In this document: positions 10,865 to 22,380 of the stretch, piece by piece
Numbering within the stretch: the first letter of the stretch is position 1
Layout: the number at the start of each line of letters is the position of its first letter
Assembly: GCA_030737875.1 (NCBI GenBank)
Contig: CM060910.1
Coordinates: 618,215,303-618,279,302 of the forward strand
DNA length: 64,000 nt
Direction: 5' to 3'
Source of the DNA: Allium sativum
Taxonomy: Eukaryota > Streptophyta > Magnoliopsida > Asparagales > Amaryllidaceae
Position numbers and translations under genes: made by a program
Notes under the pieces: model-generated
Database searches by the model: none
The model's input: the letters and a program-made list of their open reading frames with translations, nothing else
Told to the model about the DNA's origin: nothing

Positions 10865-12859
10865 CTTAATGTGTTGATGAACTAAGTTGAATTTCATAAA
10901 AATGTTTATAATAAGCGTAAATATGGAAGAGTTCTTACAATTAAGACATGGATTCTTGAAATGTGCATAAATTTGAGTTAAAATTTTTAATTAGTATAAA
11001 TTGCATTGTAAGATAGTCGTGAACTGGAGTTATGCTTTGAAAATGAATTTTTGTATTAAAGGAAAATTTATTGCAAATTTTTTTGTGATTTAAAACGAAT
11101 ATGAGTAAAACGAAAATGGGTATAATTGTGACAATCAATTGAACTAGTGTAAAAGTTGTATGTAACTCATTTTATTTGTATAACCGTTTAAACCAAGTTC
11201 AAAGGCACAATTTCGAGGTGAATTACATCATCTAAGTTAGGAATTTTCATTCACTTCTTGATGACAATCATGTGATATGGATTTTTGATTTAATTCTGAA
11301 ACTTTCAATCACAATATATGGCTATATAAGGAATTGAGATTTTAATATCAGAGTCCGCACTAGAGTAGTCAAGTAAGCGATACTGGATTGGAAGATAAAT
11401 TGTGTGATTGAGAAAACAATCAGATTTGGTATTGCATATGGATAGTATATTTATTTAATATGACTTTAATAAATTATATGTAGCTGTTCATTAAATGGTT
11501 TAAGTAACATCCAGGATTCAAGGAAGAAAACTTCAGTTTGACTCTATTTGTTTCATGGGTAGAGTTTATTGTCCATTAAATAGATAAGCAGTGGCTTGAT
11601 GGTTAATTAGTGATTTTATTCCCCAGATATGGGAGGCTACTTTTATGCTTTTTTCCTTTTTTCAGTTTGGGATATTTGTAGCATTTGTGATTTTGTGTAT
11701 TTAGTTACACGAAAGAGATGCTTTTGAAATTTTATGGAAATTTAAGATAAAACTAAGGAGAAGGCTAAAGCAAGGATGTATGGATATGATATATAGTCGC
11801 AAGAATCAATGGCAAAAATCATTAAGATAACCCTGAGTGAATAATAAATTTTTGCGATAATTTGGAAGATTGTCACTGTTGGTGCAGTTGTTGATATTTA
11901 TTTATTTCAAGTGATTATATCTCGACTTAGATAAGAGTGCCATGTTAGCTGACATACGAACATATATGCAGGGTAGTGTCTAGGATAGATTTGTGCAGGT
12001 TTGCAATTTTGGCATAAGTTGAAGATGATTTCCATATCACCAAAAATGCTTTGGTGTTGGGGATTTATTTCTTGGTCCTTTAGGATTTCCAAGATGAAAT
12101 CCACTGAAAGGGCGAGAACCTCACAACCTGTATTTTCAGGAGGTTCTAAATATTCAAAAAATTTGATACTTGATTATTTAGTTGGTTTATTTTATCGATG
12201 GCTGAAAAGCACAATTTTCGCAAATGAAAATTTTAGGACTCGGGATTATTTCCTTTAAGTCTGGATGGTATAAGCTAGCTAAAATGAGTATAAGCATCGA
12301 CGTGTTTCAACTGTGTGAATTAGAATTAGAAGGTCGAGCTCAGTTCATACAATCGAGAAACATGAAAAGATAACTTCTGTTTATGTTGAGACAAAGTCCC
12401 AAAAATAGTTTCACTGGGTTCGAAATAGGGGTAGTTGGATAGGAACACCTATGAGCATGCCTTGATCAGAGTTCAGGTGCTTGAAGCTTATTTGATAAAT
12501 TGGTTTAGGTGCTTGATGTTTAGGAGCAGAGCTGGAGGTCAAGACATACTTCCAAAGATTCTTAATTTTCGTCATACTAGGGTTTTATGTTGTTATTTGA
12601 GTTTGTTCGGACAGGTTGTTATAACTATCCAGGGTGTATTAGTTTGTTACTTTGATATCTGTTTATGTAATGAAAGTTCTTTGAATTTGTAAAAACTGAT
12701 TACATATTACATGTTATCCGTTGCGACTGTGAGATTCGATTTTATCTTCGTTTTCTTTAACCCCTAATGATTTGGGATTCTAACCCTTGGATGTTTGGAA
12801 CTTGAATACCGTAGATGCATTAATGTCGAATTTGAGAGTCGAAAAATCGGGTAATTGCA
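10865..12859 (+). repeat. Degenerate non-coding repeat, ending like a D-type LTR
   Basis: AT-rich and without a credible gene. Its last 400 bp follow the 3' end of solo LTR D: a GAGCTGGAGG block near 12530, TTACATGTTATCCGTTGCGACTGTGAGATTCG-like sequence near 12710-12740, and the terminus AAAATCGGGTAATTGCA, against AAAATCCCGGGTCATTACA at 39754-39772. The earlier part (10865-12400) I cannot assign. Confidence 0.5.
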
Positions 12860-13049
12860 AAAATAGTCAAGTGAATATTGCTGACAATATGAACTCTTTA
12901 ATTAGCCTATGAAATGTAATTTATTTACAATATTTCTATATAATAAAATCTTTTATTTTATTTAAATATACAAATTATACTATTTTTTTGAAAAATAGTC
13001 GTTTCTATTTGTATATTGATATGCCTAAATGTGTGTGTTTGTGTATATG
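12860..13049. other. Unassigned AT-rich DNA
   Basis: I see no gene or recognisable repeat. It ends directly at the left LTR of element B. The last five bases (ATATG, 13045-13049) are the left target site of B, but the right copy is not in the window. Confidence 0.5.
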
Positions 13050-14069
13050 TGTAGCGACCCGCATTCTACGCATCAGAGGATCGTAGAATATTTATTTCAT
13101 TTTTATACGAAGTCGTATGGTCGTGTAACTTTGGGGAACGATTATCGGTGTCATTCCCATGTTCACAATTTTTGCCGAATTTTAAATGACCATTTTGCAC
13201 CTAGCGGATCTTGTTTTGCCTATAACTTTTGATTGGCAAGGAGTTTTGACCTAAAACCACTTCCATTGGATTCAGATGATGGTTTAACTTTCCGTAGAGT
13301 AGTTACATTGATCAAACGGACTTACTGTTTGGGAGATATGGCTGAAACAAGGTTTAGAAGGTGAAAAACTGCTTAGACGGGCTTAATAGGGTAATTAATG
13401 GATGGGCCCATAACCCATTTCAGGATTAGGATTATGGGGAGGCTGAAATGAGTTAGGAAACCAACTCATTTCATTTTTATCAGCCGCCACTTCCATTTCT
13501 TCAACCCTAGTAATGGTCTCCACCTTCTAAATTTATCTCTAATCACTTTCTAATCACATATTATCCAAATCTACAATTAAAGCGGATTAGCATAGAAATC
13601 GAGATAGAGCTGTTGGAATACATTAGGATCCGTGCCAAATCAATTAGAGTTTCAGATCTAAAATTTATTTGTGGCTAAGGTGAGTGATTTGCACTTTTAT
13701 TCACTAATTACGGCTAATTAGGGGTGATTAATGATAATTAGCGAAATTATGCATCATAAAAATATGGGAAAATATGTAGAAATTCTAAAATATTATTTTA
13801 TGTCACTAGTGAAAATTTGGGCTAATTTGGATTAAGTTTGCTAATTCTATAGTTAAAACATGGTTAAGGGGATTAAGGGGAAAATCATGCTTTTTGGGTG
13901 TGTTTGATCCATAATTACATGTTATATCTTTGTTTGGAAGTTTATGGTTGATCCTATATGTTGCTATTACTGTTTGGGATGTTTTTTGGTTGCATAGGAA
14001 GGTTAGAATGGTTGAAAACGCCGTCATGTGGCGAAGATTGTTTGCTGGAATGTATGCAGGAAATGGGAT

Positions 14070-14430
14070 CGGTCGCACCTAGGTCAGCATTTGTGAAACG
14101 CTGTAGGTCATGCATACAACATTTGTGAAATGCTGTGGTCGGTCGCGCATACGACAACATTTGTGAAATGCTGTCATCGGTCACGCATGGGTTTCGGTCG
14201 CACCTATGACAATATTTGTGAAATGTTGTAGTTGGCGCGCATGGGTGAAATGCTGTAGTCGGACACACATGGGTTTCGGTCGCACCTACGACAGCATTTA
14301 TGAAATGCTATGGTCGGTCATGCATGGGTTTCGGTCGCACCTACAACAGCATTTATGAAATGCTGTGGTTGGTCGCGCATGGGTTTTGGTCGCACCTGAG
14401 CTACGACAGCACTTCTGAAACGCTGTAAAA
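14070..14430 (+). repeat. Hairpin minisatellite in the B LTR
   Basis: About six irregular units of roughly 50-65 bp. Each contains the near-perfect palindrome ACAGCATTT-n-TGAAATGCTGT followed by GGTCGGTCGCGCATGGGTTTC and GGTCGCACCTACG with variation. A lone extra copy of the palindrome occurs at about 14516-14541. Confidence 0.85.
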
Positions 14431-14714
14431 AGGGCAGAAATGTTGTGAAACCCAGTTTTGATGTTTTCTTTAGCTCTTCACACCAGATGAATGCAGAATT
14501 GAACCAGGGGATATAACAGCATTTTAGAAATGCTGTAAAAGGCTATTGAATTTTTGCCAGTTTTCATAGCCTAACAGCTTGGTTGCGGGATGTGTGCAAT
14601 GGAGTTACTGATGTCTATAACTTGGTTCACCATCGATAGATGGGGCATGTAGACGAACCAAAGCCAGAGGATGTATGGAATGGGAAGGGTTATTGGCCAT
14701 AGATTAGAAGGGCA

Positions 14715-14820
14715 TGGTCATGGCAATTAGTTGTGTGGAGTCCAGAAGGGAATGGGCCCGTCATGACAATTAGTTGTATGGAGTCCAGAAGGGAATGGAC
14801 CCGTCATGGCCCCAAATGGA
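14715..14820 (+). repeat. Tandem duplication in the B LTR
   Basis: Two copies of about 53 bp: ATTAGTTGTGTGGAGTCCAG, AAGGGAATGGGCCCGTCATG, then the same again with a few changes. Confidence 0.85.
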
Positions 14821-16216
14821 TTTGGTGATCAAAGGGGTGGATATCGTATGCTTTACGCACTGAGTGAGAGATGTGAGGATGATTGCTATGTTTGATGTTT
14901 GCTATCACTTTTGGCTAGCTTTTGGATCAAGCCATCAAGATTCATGCGTATGTTCAATATGAAGTTTCATTTCCAGAAGCCACCAAATCCCGTTTGTGGT
15001 CACTAGGTGTTCTCTGGATCGTGACGCTATAGCTACGACCCCTCGATCACGACTCCCTATCGCGACCCGATCCACGATCCGATTTTTGAGGTTGAGAGAT
15101 GGAGGCCACGACTAAGTCTACCACGATCCGCAAATGCAGGATCCAACGACACCTGTCCATAATGGCCATATTGACTATTTCTCCATCAAGCCACGAACCA
15201 GTCCGAGATCCTCGGGATTTGTGCCACATGTGACCACGGTCCACCTGCAGATATCAGCTATAAATTGCTTGACATTTTCAGGATCTTTTGGCAGTTCTAA
15301 GTACTATTTCCACCATTATTAGTATCTTACAATTTCTTATCAGTCTTAGCCCGAAATTATTGAGTGAATCATCATTGTACAAATGAGATTGAGAGAAATA
15401 TCATTGATTGTACTCGAATCTAACGTATAATCATAGATATAAAGTGGATGTAAGCTCGTTAACGCCGAACCACTATAAATCTTGTGTGTTTTCTGCGTTT
15501 TCTTGCATTTCTAAATATAAATCTCTGCCTATTCAGATAATTTGGGTGTTAGACCCACTTTTGGATCTAACAATCACCATGACACGCACACTCCCATTTT
15601 ACACTCTATGTTAGTGTTTACCTTAGAGTAATGTACATCCTGTTGTGCTAACTTTTTGGTTGCAGGTTCAGGTATGATTATTTATACCTGTTATTGTTTT
15701 ATTTTAGTGCTATCACACATACCAGACTTTTGTCTGACCCAGAGTTTTATATCTCTTCTTTTTACTCTGGGTGCTCTTAAACGAGCAGACTAGAGACAGG
15801 TTAGGTGATTATGCACGTATAGCTGTCCGGAGACGAGTAGGAGGCTTCCACGTACTATTTACGTATATTCTCCCTGTGTTGTTGATGGTCACTACTTTGG
15901 GCATTAGTAATGTACCTTTTCTACTTTGTTTTAGAGATATTATTTTGAAGTTGTAATAATGGTGGTTTGGATCATAAGCTGTATTTTGGATTCCGCTGCT
16001 ATGATAGTTTAGTTTTTAGCTTATGCACTGTCTCGCATGTTTTATGTCAAGTTATGTTGTTATTATATTTTATTCCATGCGCTATGAGATATACTACAGG
16101 CTATTTAGTGATTCATAGTTTCAGATTCCTTTATTTGACAACCGTCTCGTGCTGGTCGGACATCGGTACAACGTATTTCGGGGAAATGTCGGTGGTGTGG
16201 GGCGGGCGTTCACACT

Positions 16217-16229
16217 TGGTATCAGAGCC
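16217..16229 (+). other. Primer binding site of B
   Basis: TGGTATCAGAGCC matches the complement of the 3' end of plant initiator Met tRNA over 13 bases. It lies two bases after the LTR end. Confidence 0.93.
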
Positions 16230-16401
16230 TATGTTGCGTAGCTTAACCTAGGGAGAGATAACATACGTATATGGGAGCACGTATTTGTGATATTCTGGTT
16301 TTCAAAAGCTATACATATATTATTAGTATAGATAAGGATGAAGTCGCACTGCACTGGCACCACTAAAGAGATGGATAATAATTTTTCTCTTTACAAATTG
16401 A

Positions 16402-16641
16402 ATGATGAGCCAATATACAAGGAGTACGTGTTCAGGTGCCAATAGTGGGAATGTCCCTGATATGAGGACGATGTTTACTGATTTCATGCGAAAGATGCTT
16501 AGGGATGCTCAGGGAGCAGTTCCTAATGCTGTTGATAGTGGTGGTGCATGTGCATAGAGCTGATTTCGCCAAGCTCGGTAAGGATTATATTAATCTTGGT
16601 GGAAAGTTGTTCTACGGAATGGAATCGTCAATGGAAGTTCA
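16402..16641 (+). pseudogene. gag of B, 5' part
   Basis: Starts with two ATGs (16402, 16405). Gag-like words follow: F-M-R-K-M-L-R near 16487, then F-A-K-L-G and F-Y-G-M-E-S near 16570-16625, which parallel F-K-A-M-G-G-K-D-F-Y-G-T-E in A2. A TAG near 16555 interrupts the frame. The CACTA element is inserted at 16642, after TSD TCA. Confidence 0.8.
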
Positions 16642-16900
16642 CACTACAAGAAAAACCGAGATTAGCGACAGATTTTTAGCAGCGGAAAATTCCGTCGCTA
16701 ATTAGCGGCGGATTTCCGTGGGTTTTGTAAGAGAAAATATTTTGGATTTTATATGTCATCTTACTATAAATTATTACCGTCGAATACTAATTCTGTCGCT
16801 AAATCAATGGAAATTGCAGCTCTTTACCATCATATAATATTTGACGCTAAATTCCGTTGTTAATAGAGTCGGATTACCGTCGACATAATTTTGAAGCTAT
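16642..16900 (+). repeat. CACTA 1 left terminal and subterminal region
   Basis: 25-bp terminal repeat, then several GACGGAAT/ATTCCGTCGCTAAT-like words in both orientations. In the superfamily such subterminal repeats bind transposase (known for En/Spm). Confidence 0.85.
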
Positions 16901-17940
16901 TTTCCTGCAGTTTTCCAAGAGATTTGAAACGAACTTTTTTATTTTTTATTTATTAAATGTTTTAAATTTGTGTTATTACTTAGTAATTAATTAGTAAATT
17001 TAAATTTTAAATAATTAGTGTTAATAATATAAATAATTACTATTAAAAGTAAATAATATTCAATAGTTAGTATTGATTAATTATTAATTACTATAAAACA
17101 TAATTAAGAGGTAATAATAATTAATAAAATAAATTAATATTTGTTTTTTAATTAAATTTATTTTTATAATCAGTGATTAATAAGTAATATTTAATACAAC
17201 TAAAGAAATTACTATCGAGAAATTATTAGTTAATATTTACTTTTAAGAAATTGATTAGTACGAATTAATATTTATTATTTAGTAATTAATAATTGATAGT
17301 TTAATATACCAAAGAACTAATAATTAATATCTACCCTCTGCCAAAAAATAATTTATATCTACTACGTATTAAATAATTTACTTTTAATAATTTTGGATTA
17401 ATATGTAATTTATAATAATTAAGAAGATATATTTATTGTTTCTTTTTTAGTATTAGTTAACGTAAATACTAGTTATATTCAACATTTAATATTCCAAAAA
17501 AAATTAAAAATTAAAAATTTCCAAGATAAATTTATTAATATTTAAAAAAATTAGAATTAGAATTTGAAAACTACAACAAAATAATTAATTGACAATTAAA
17601 ATCACTATTAAATAATTCAGAAGCGATAACTAATAAGCGCGACTAATAGTTAATAATTAATAAATGATATTTATTTATTTGGAAATAAGAGAGCCACCAT
17701 TAATTAATAATCTTTTATAATCAAGTGGTAGTGTTTATTTCTTAGAATTTAACATTTAATAATTATAATTTATAATTATATTTAACTTGTCATTATTTCT
17801 AGAAGTTCTAAATATTGTAATTTAATAAGATATTCAAATTTTCTTGAGATGTTAAAAAATTTGAAATTCAATGGTATAAGTATTACGTTGTATGTTATTA
17901 CTTTCATATATTATCATTTATGAAAAGTAACGTTCTTTTT
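16901..17940. other. Very AT-rich filler of CACTA 1
   Basis: About one kilobase of TTAATTAATAATTAA-like sequence. No open frame or known motif seen. Confidence 0.7.
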
Positions 17941-17973
17941 AATGTAGCTTCTCCTTAGAAAGTAACGCTGAAA

Positions 17974-18334
17974 ATGTTTGGCTCCTCGTTCCTTAAACAT
18001 TTGGCTCCAATCCGTGAAATTTTGGCTCCACCGTTTAAATTTCATAATCCTCCGTTCCATTCTATACTTATTCCCAAATCTGGAAAATTTACATTCTCAA
18101 ACCCTAATCCAAATATGTCAGCCGCCGCCCTAGATCAAAAAACAAGCTTCCTCCATTCCCGTCCCTGCCTACACCGTCAAAGAACAAGCGACCTCCGATC
18201 TTGCTCCTACTTCCATCGTCGAAGAACAAGTTACCTCCGATACCGCTGCCACCTGCGACTGGCGCTGCTGCCCTTGTTTTTCTGTCGTCGACCACCAGAC
18301 AGTCTGCCGCCGCCCACGTGACAGCTCCGACCAT
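17974..18334 (+). pseudogene. Captured first-exon-like segment in CACTA 1, gene unknown
   Basis: After an AAACCCTAATCC word typical of plant leaders, an ATG (18115) opens a frame rich in Ser, Arg, Leu and His. Two imperfect copies of an AAGAACAAG-C/T-GACCTCCGAT-type block lie at about 18180-18245. The segment ends in the splice-donor consensus GTGAGT at 18335. Base composition is more GC-rich than the flanks. I do not recognise the source gene. Capture is inferred from composition and exon-like ends. Confidence 0.45.
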
Positions 18335-19080
18335 GTGAGTTATTTGATGTTAATTTACTGATTTAGGGGTGGCTTGATTTGTTAGATTTTACATTCTAAA
18401 TCAATCTTCAGTTTATTATTTAGATTAGTTCTCAATTTGTTACTGATTTAGGTTTAGCCTGATTTGTGCTTGCATTGATTTGTTACTGATTTAGCATTAG
18501 GCTTGGATTGTTAAAATAATTTATACGAACAGATTCGAAGCTAATTAAGTATGTAATCTGAATGTTTTCATTTAATCTGATGTTTTAATTAGCATTACTT
18601 GTTACTTGTATATCATTTATCAATATCTGTGGCTTATTTTTCGATTAAATTAAAACATCAGATTAAACACCAGACAAGCCGGCTGGGTTGAAGTTCAAAA
18701 GGTTCTTTCTTCAACTTGGACAGAAAAATGATTTCAGTATTTCAAGTGAGTACAAAAGTTATTTTATTATGATTCCCATTTGCTAATGCTATTTTATATG
18801 TGTTCGCGGTTATTTTTAATAGTGGTCTCCGGTTGCTGCAGTCTTGCAAAGTTCAAATGTTGCATGGAAACATGGAATCAGTGATACAATTTGGTATGCT
18901 AGCAATGCTGCAATTCGGATTTTTGATTACTTGTTTTTTAAGTTAGATTCCTATTAATCTTGATGTCATTCCATGTACACACTGTTACATTTGTTATCCT
19001 TCATACCTAGTGCTTGTGTTTAATGTAGAGCCTACAAGTTATGTCATTTACCTCGGCACTTGCTGTAGGGTTCACATTTT

Positions 19081-19295
19081 GTGAATTGGCATTTTGAAAA
19101 CAGTAAGTCGGGTTTGCTGTGTCAAAACTGCAAGTCGGGGATTGCTATGTCAAAACAGCAAGCCACAAGCAAAAGCTTGCTGTTTCGAGAACAGCAAGCA
19201 AAAGCTTGTTGTTTGAGAACAACAAGCAAAAGCTTGCTGTTTCGAGAACAGCCAGCCGGGGATTGCTATTTTCAGAAAAGCAAGCACAGCTATTG
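19081..19295 (+). repeat. Foldback tandem repeat in CACTA 1
   Basis: Units of about 37-40 bp: CAAGCAAAAGCTTGCTGTTT, CGAGAACAG. Each folds, because CTTGCTGTT pairs with AACAGCAAG around TCGAG, and AAGCTT is itself a palindrome. Confidence 0.8.
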
Positions 19296-19489
19296 GGTCG
19301 ATATACTATGTGTGAATTAGCAATATCGCTAAGCGATTCGACAACAACCCATGTAATTTTGTTTTTTTCCTTTAGACATTTAAATATCCTGATTATTCAT
19401 TACTAAGCATACTGCATGCACTCTCACATATTTTTTTGGAAAGTATGGTGTCTTATTAAGCGTACTGCATGCTCAGATTGATATCATGT

Positions 19490-20010
19490 TCGGGTACAAA
19501 ACCAACAACAAATAGAGAGTGGTGCTTTACTTTTGGCATGCTTGGAATCTGCAACAAGCCATAACCCATAGCCAGTTTTCTAATCTCAAGTTCCTTCCAC
19601 CTGAGTATGTAAGAACAGAGGTGCTTTTAGTACATCATTTTCTTTCTTCAAAATTGCGAACTTTTCTTAGTGCAAGGAAATTAATATAAGCATCTTCCTT
19701 GGGTAAGAGAAACATTAAAGCATTTCCATGTCTTCCCATTCATGCAGTTCGGCCATCTAAATGAATGAATATATCATGATCTTAAGGATGGTTGTACTGT
19801 ACGATCCAATTGACATCTTGTATATCAAGTCCTCTAGCTGCAACATCAGCACACAAAAGAACCCCAGAAGGCAATGTAGTAAAAGATGCCAGTGTTTTCT
19901 CCTTTGTAACCTGCATCACTTTCCCATGAAGTGAGACAAATAGATGGCCTTTGAGAGGATTTATTTTGGGAAGAAATTGTCTACTAGCACAAGCAGGACA
20001 ATTAATACTA
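19490..20010 (-). pseudogene. Captured fragment of an SPB4/RH18-type DEAD-box RNA helicase
   Basis: Read on the minus strand from 19955, one frame gives L-H-G-K, then [16 protein letters not shown] (helicase motif V, about 19850-19810) and G-R-T-A (motif VI, about 19752-19740). L-P-K-E-D-A-Y follows. After an intron remnant ending CAG at 19601, R-W-K-E-L-E-I and K-L-A-M-G-Y-G follow. This order matches the C-terminal helicase domain and the extension of the DDX55/SPB4/plant RH18 family, a ribosome-assembly helicase. Two in-frame stops (19782-19784 TAA, 19740-19742 TGA) are explained by C-to-T changes in CAA and CGA. The motif VI Arg is lost and about 40 residues are missing before R-W-K. It is a dead piece carried by the transposon. 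It might still yield antisense or small RNA against the source gene (inference). Confidence 0.88.
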
Positions 20011-20572
20011 GTTCAAGTTACAGCTATCTGAAGGTAAAAAAGGCTTTCATTATCTACCAAAGGCACTTTGATATATGAATGAACTTAAAGGCAACTATTT
20101 TGCATTGTATAATTTAAGTATAGTTTCTTGATATTTAACTGTTTGGATTTCTTGATATTTTAAAGTGTTTTTTGGTGTAGTGCATGCAACAGTGTAGTAG
20201 CTTGCTGATCAATGCCTAGCTAAATGCAGCAGTGTAGCAATCATTGGCCAATCACTAAATGGAAGCAGCCAAAAAGGTTTACAACTGGCCTTTTGATAAT
20301 TTTGTGGTGTTTAGTTATTGCCTTTGGGAGAGGTAATTGTTTAAATAGGTAAAAAGTAAAATTCTTTATTTCTATGACTGGATGTATTATGTATTTTTGA
20401 TGTAAGATTGTTTAGTATGTCTATAATGTAATGTTGAATGTTGATTATGAGATGAGTGATTAATATAATACATTGATTATGAGATGTGTTTGTTGATATT
20501 AATTGTGTTGTATTTAAATTAGGATTCTGTATTGAATGGAACACAAGTTATGTATGTGATGAGTATGTATGT

Positions 20573-20637
20573 GTGTGTGTATATATATATGTATATGTAT
20601 ATATATATTGAAAATTATATATATAATATATATATAC

Positions 20638-20672
<35 letters not shown>
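20573..20672. repeat. TG/TA microsatellite
   Basis: Runs of (TG)n then long (TA)n with interruptions, inside CACTA 1. Confidence 0.95.
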
Positions 20673-20676
<4 letters not shown>

Positions 20677-20889
20677 CAGAAGGGGAATAGCAGCGGATTA
20701 CCAACAAAAAAGGGAGGTTAGGCTTACTTTAATTTAATTTTCGTCGTTAATCCCTTGGTAATTAGCAAGGATTTACCAATGCCTTTTATAAATAATATTT
20801 TACTATAAATTAATTATCCGTTGGTAAACAGTCGGTATATATATTAAAATTAAATTAATAAATAAAATTTTATTTTTATTATAAAATTA

Positions 20890-21067
20890 GTTAAATGACG
20901 GAAAAATGTCGGAAAATTCATGCTAAATTCCGTCGCAAAATCTGACACAGATACCGTCAAGGTTTTTGCCGACCGACGCTTTATGTAGGAAATCCGTCGC
21001 TAATACCTGTTTAGCGATGGATTAGCAGCGGATTTTTCCGCTGCTAATCTCGGTTTTTCTTGTAGTG
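20890..21067 (+). repeat. CACTA 1 right subterminal and terminal region
   Basis: TTCCGTCGCAAAA, AATCCGTCGCTAATACC and AGCAGCGGATTTTTCCGCTGCT precede the inverted terminal repeat ending CTTGTAGTG at 21067. Confidence 0.88.
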
Positions 21068-21783
21068 TCAAGATTGGCATGATAGTTGTGAGAACATCTT
21101 CGAGGATTTGGGGATCGAGGATGCAATGAATAGAAAGTTAGCATCGCGTCAACTTCAAGGACGGGCTATGAATTGGTGGAATGCCATTAAAGCGGCTGCT
21201 CCCGAGGATCAAATTACTTGGAATTATTTTAAGACTCGCTTCAGTGATAAGTTTATTCCATCTGCTCAGAAATCAGAATTGTTCACGAAATTTTTGGAGC
21301 TTAAGCAGAATGGTAGGACAGTCTCGGAATATATTGCAGAATTCGATACTTTATCAAAATAAGGATTATCCCTTATTGATGCTGCCGAGAAGAAGAACGA
21401 AAGGTTCATAATTGACCTAGTGAGTACTTGGGGGAAAGACTTGTAAACCATATCGATGAGACTTTTGAATCTATTGTGGGAAAAACATTGAGATCTGAGA
21501 GCCTATACCCTAAGTCAAAGACTGAGGTTGTTGTTACATCTGCAGAGGAGCCAAAGCAAGCGGTGGAGGCAAGAATAATTCCCAAAATAAGAGCAAATAG
21601 GACCAGACTAAGGATGGTCAGAAAAAGAAGAATAAGAAAGAGGCCCAGTGCTTTGGCTACGGCAAGAAGGGCCACTATATCAAAGATTGTCAAGCAAAGA
21701 AGGGGGAGAGGATGTGCTTCAACTGTGACCAAGTGGGACATTTCAAGAATGAATGTCTGCAACCCCCTAAGGAGAAGTAGATC
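21068..21783 (+). pseudogene. gag of B, 3' part with two zinc knuckles
   Basis: Continues gag after the CACTA insertion: W-N-A-I-K and F-K-T-R-F-S-D-K-F near 21185-21250, then E-L-K-Q-N-G and E-Y-I-A-E-F. A TAA falls at 21361. In another frame near 21648-21770 come the knuckles C-F-G-Y-G-K-K-G-H and C-F-N-C-D-Q-V-G-H. The second Cys of the first knuckle is Tyr, as in A2. Confidence 0.85.
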
Positions 21784-22353
21784 ATGAAAGAATATGCTAT
21801 CAACGTTGTTCCTTCTTCGTTGAATTCCCCAACTGCGGCGCAGAAGGGAAAAGGTGTAGTTATTCAAGGCATGCTTTCCATTTATGATGTTCCTGTTCAA
21901 GTTTTGTTTGATACCGGGGATTCTCATTCCTTCGTATCTAGTGACCTGGTAGATAGGTTGGACTTGGAATCCGAGCTTGTTGATAAACCTTTAGTTGTGA
22001 CGAACCCGATTGGTGGTTCAACTAGCCTTAGTATGATTTACCGTAATTTGGTCTTATCGAGTCATGGATGTATGTTTGCTTGTGATTGCTTTGTTTTGGG
22101 CTTTACTGGGTTTGGCATTATTTTGGGGGTCGACTGGATCCAAAGGTATGTAGTGGTAGTCGACTGTGAGGGGTCTTCTGTGACCATTAAAGTGGATGAT
22201 GGGCGTAGGGTGGTATTGGGTTACCTACCTAGTGATGGGGTGATGGCTAGTTTTCTAAATTCCCTTGACATCTCGCACGATGAGTTATCAGATGTGCCTA
22301 TTGCTGGCGAGTATCTGGACATCTTCGGGGAAGTGAATGGACTTCCACTATAA
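21784..22353 (+). pseudogene. Aspartic protease of B
   Basis: Contains V-L-F-D-T-G at about 21901-21918, the active-site triad of retroviral-type proteases (next residue Asp instead of the usual Ala), and L-G-V-D-W-I further on. Comparable in length to the A2 protease segment. The frame ends at TAA 22351 just before the RT block, where A2 runs on. The protease fold itself looks unbroken. Confidence 0.88.
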
Positions 22354-22380
22354 TGAGAGATCGAGTTTCAGATTGATTTA

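Larger units (their letters stand above)
13050..16214 (+). repeat. 5' LTR of B (3165 bp)
   Basis: Starts TGTAGCGACCCGCATTCTAC and ends GGGCGTTCACA, two bases before the primer site. Its first 300 bp match 41686-41983. It contains a hairpin minisatellite (about 14070-14430), a duplicated 53-bp block (about 14715-14820) and a GTGAGT splice-donor-like site at 13680. No clear TATA box seen. Confidence 0.92.
16642..21067 (+). mobile_element. CACTA DNA transposon 1, non-autonomous, complete (4426 bp)
   Basis: Both ends carry a perfect 25-bp terminal inverted repeat that begins CACTACAAGAAAAACCGAGA. The 3-bp target duplication TCA is present on both sides (16639-16641, 21068-21070), as the CACTA/En-Spm superfamily makes. 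Subterminal TCCGTCGCTAAT-type words repeat near both ends. No transposase is visible, so it needs one in trans. It carries a captured first-exon-like segment (about 17974-18334) and an antisense helicase fragment (about 19490-20010), so it is a Pack-CACTA. It lies in the gag of element B. Confidence 0.95.

Noticed and set aside
12001..12692. Two 85-codon plus-strand frames
   Set aside because: Short frames in degenerate repeat DNA with no recognisable domain.
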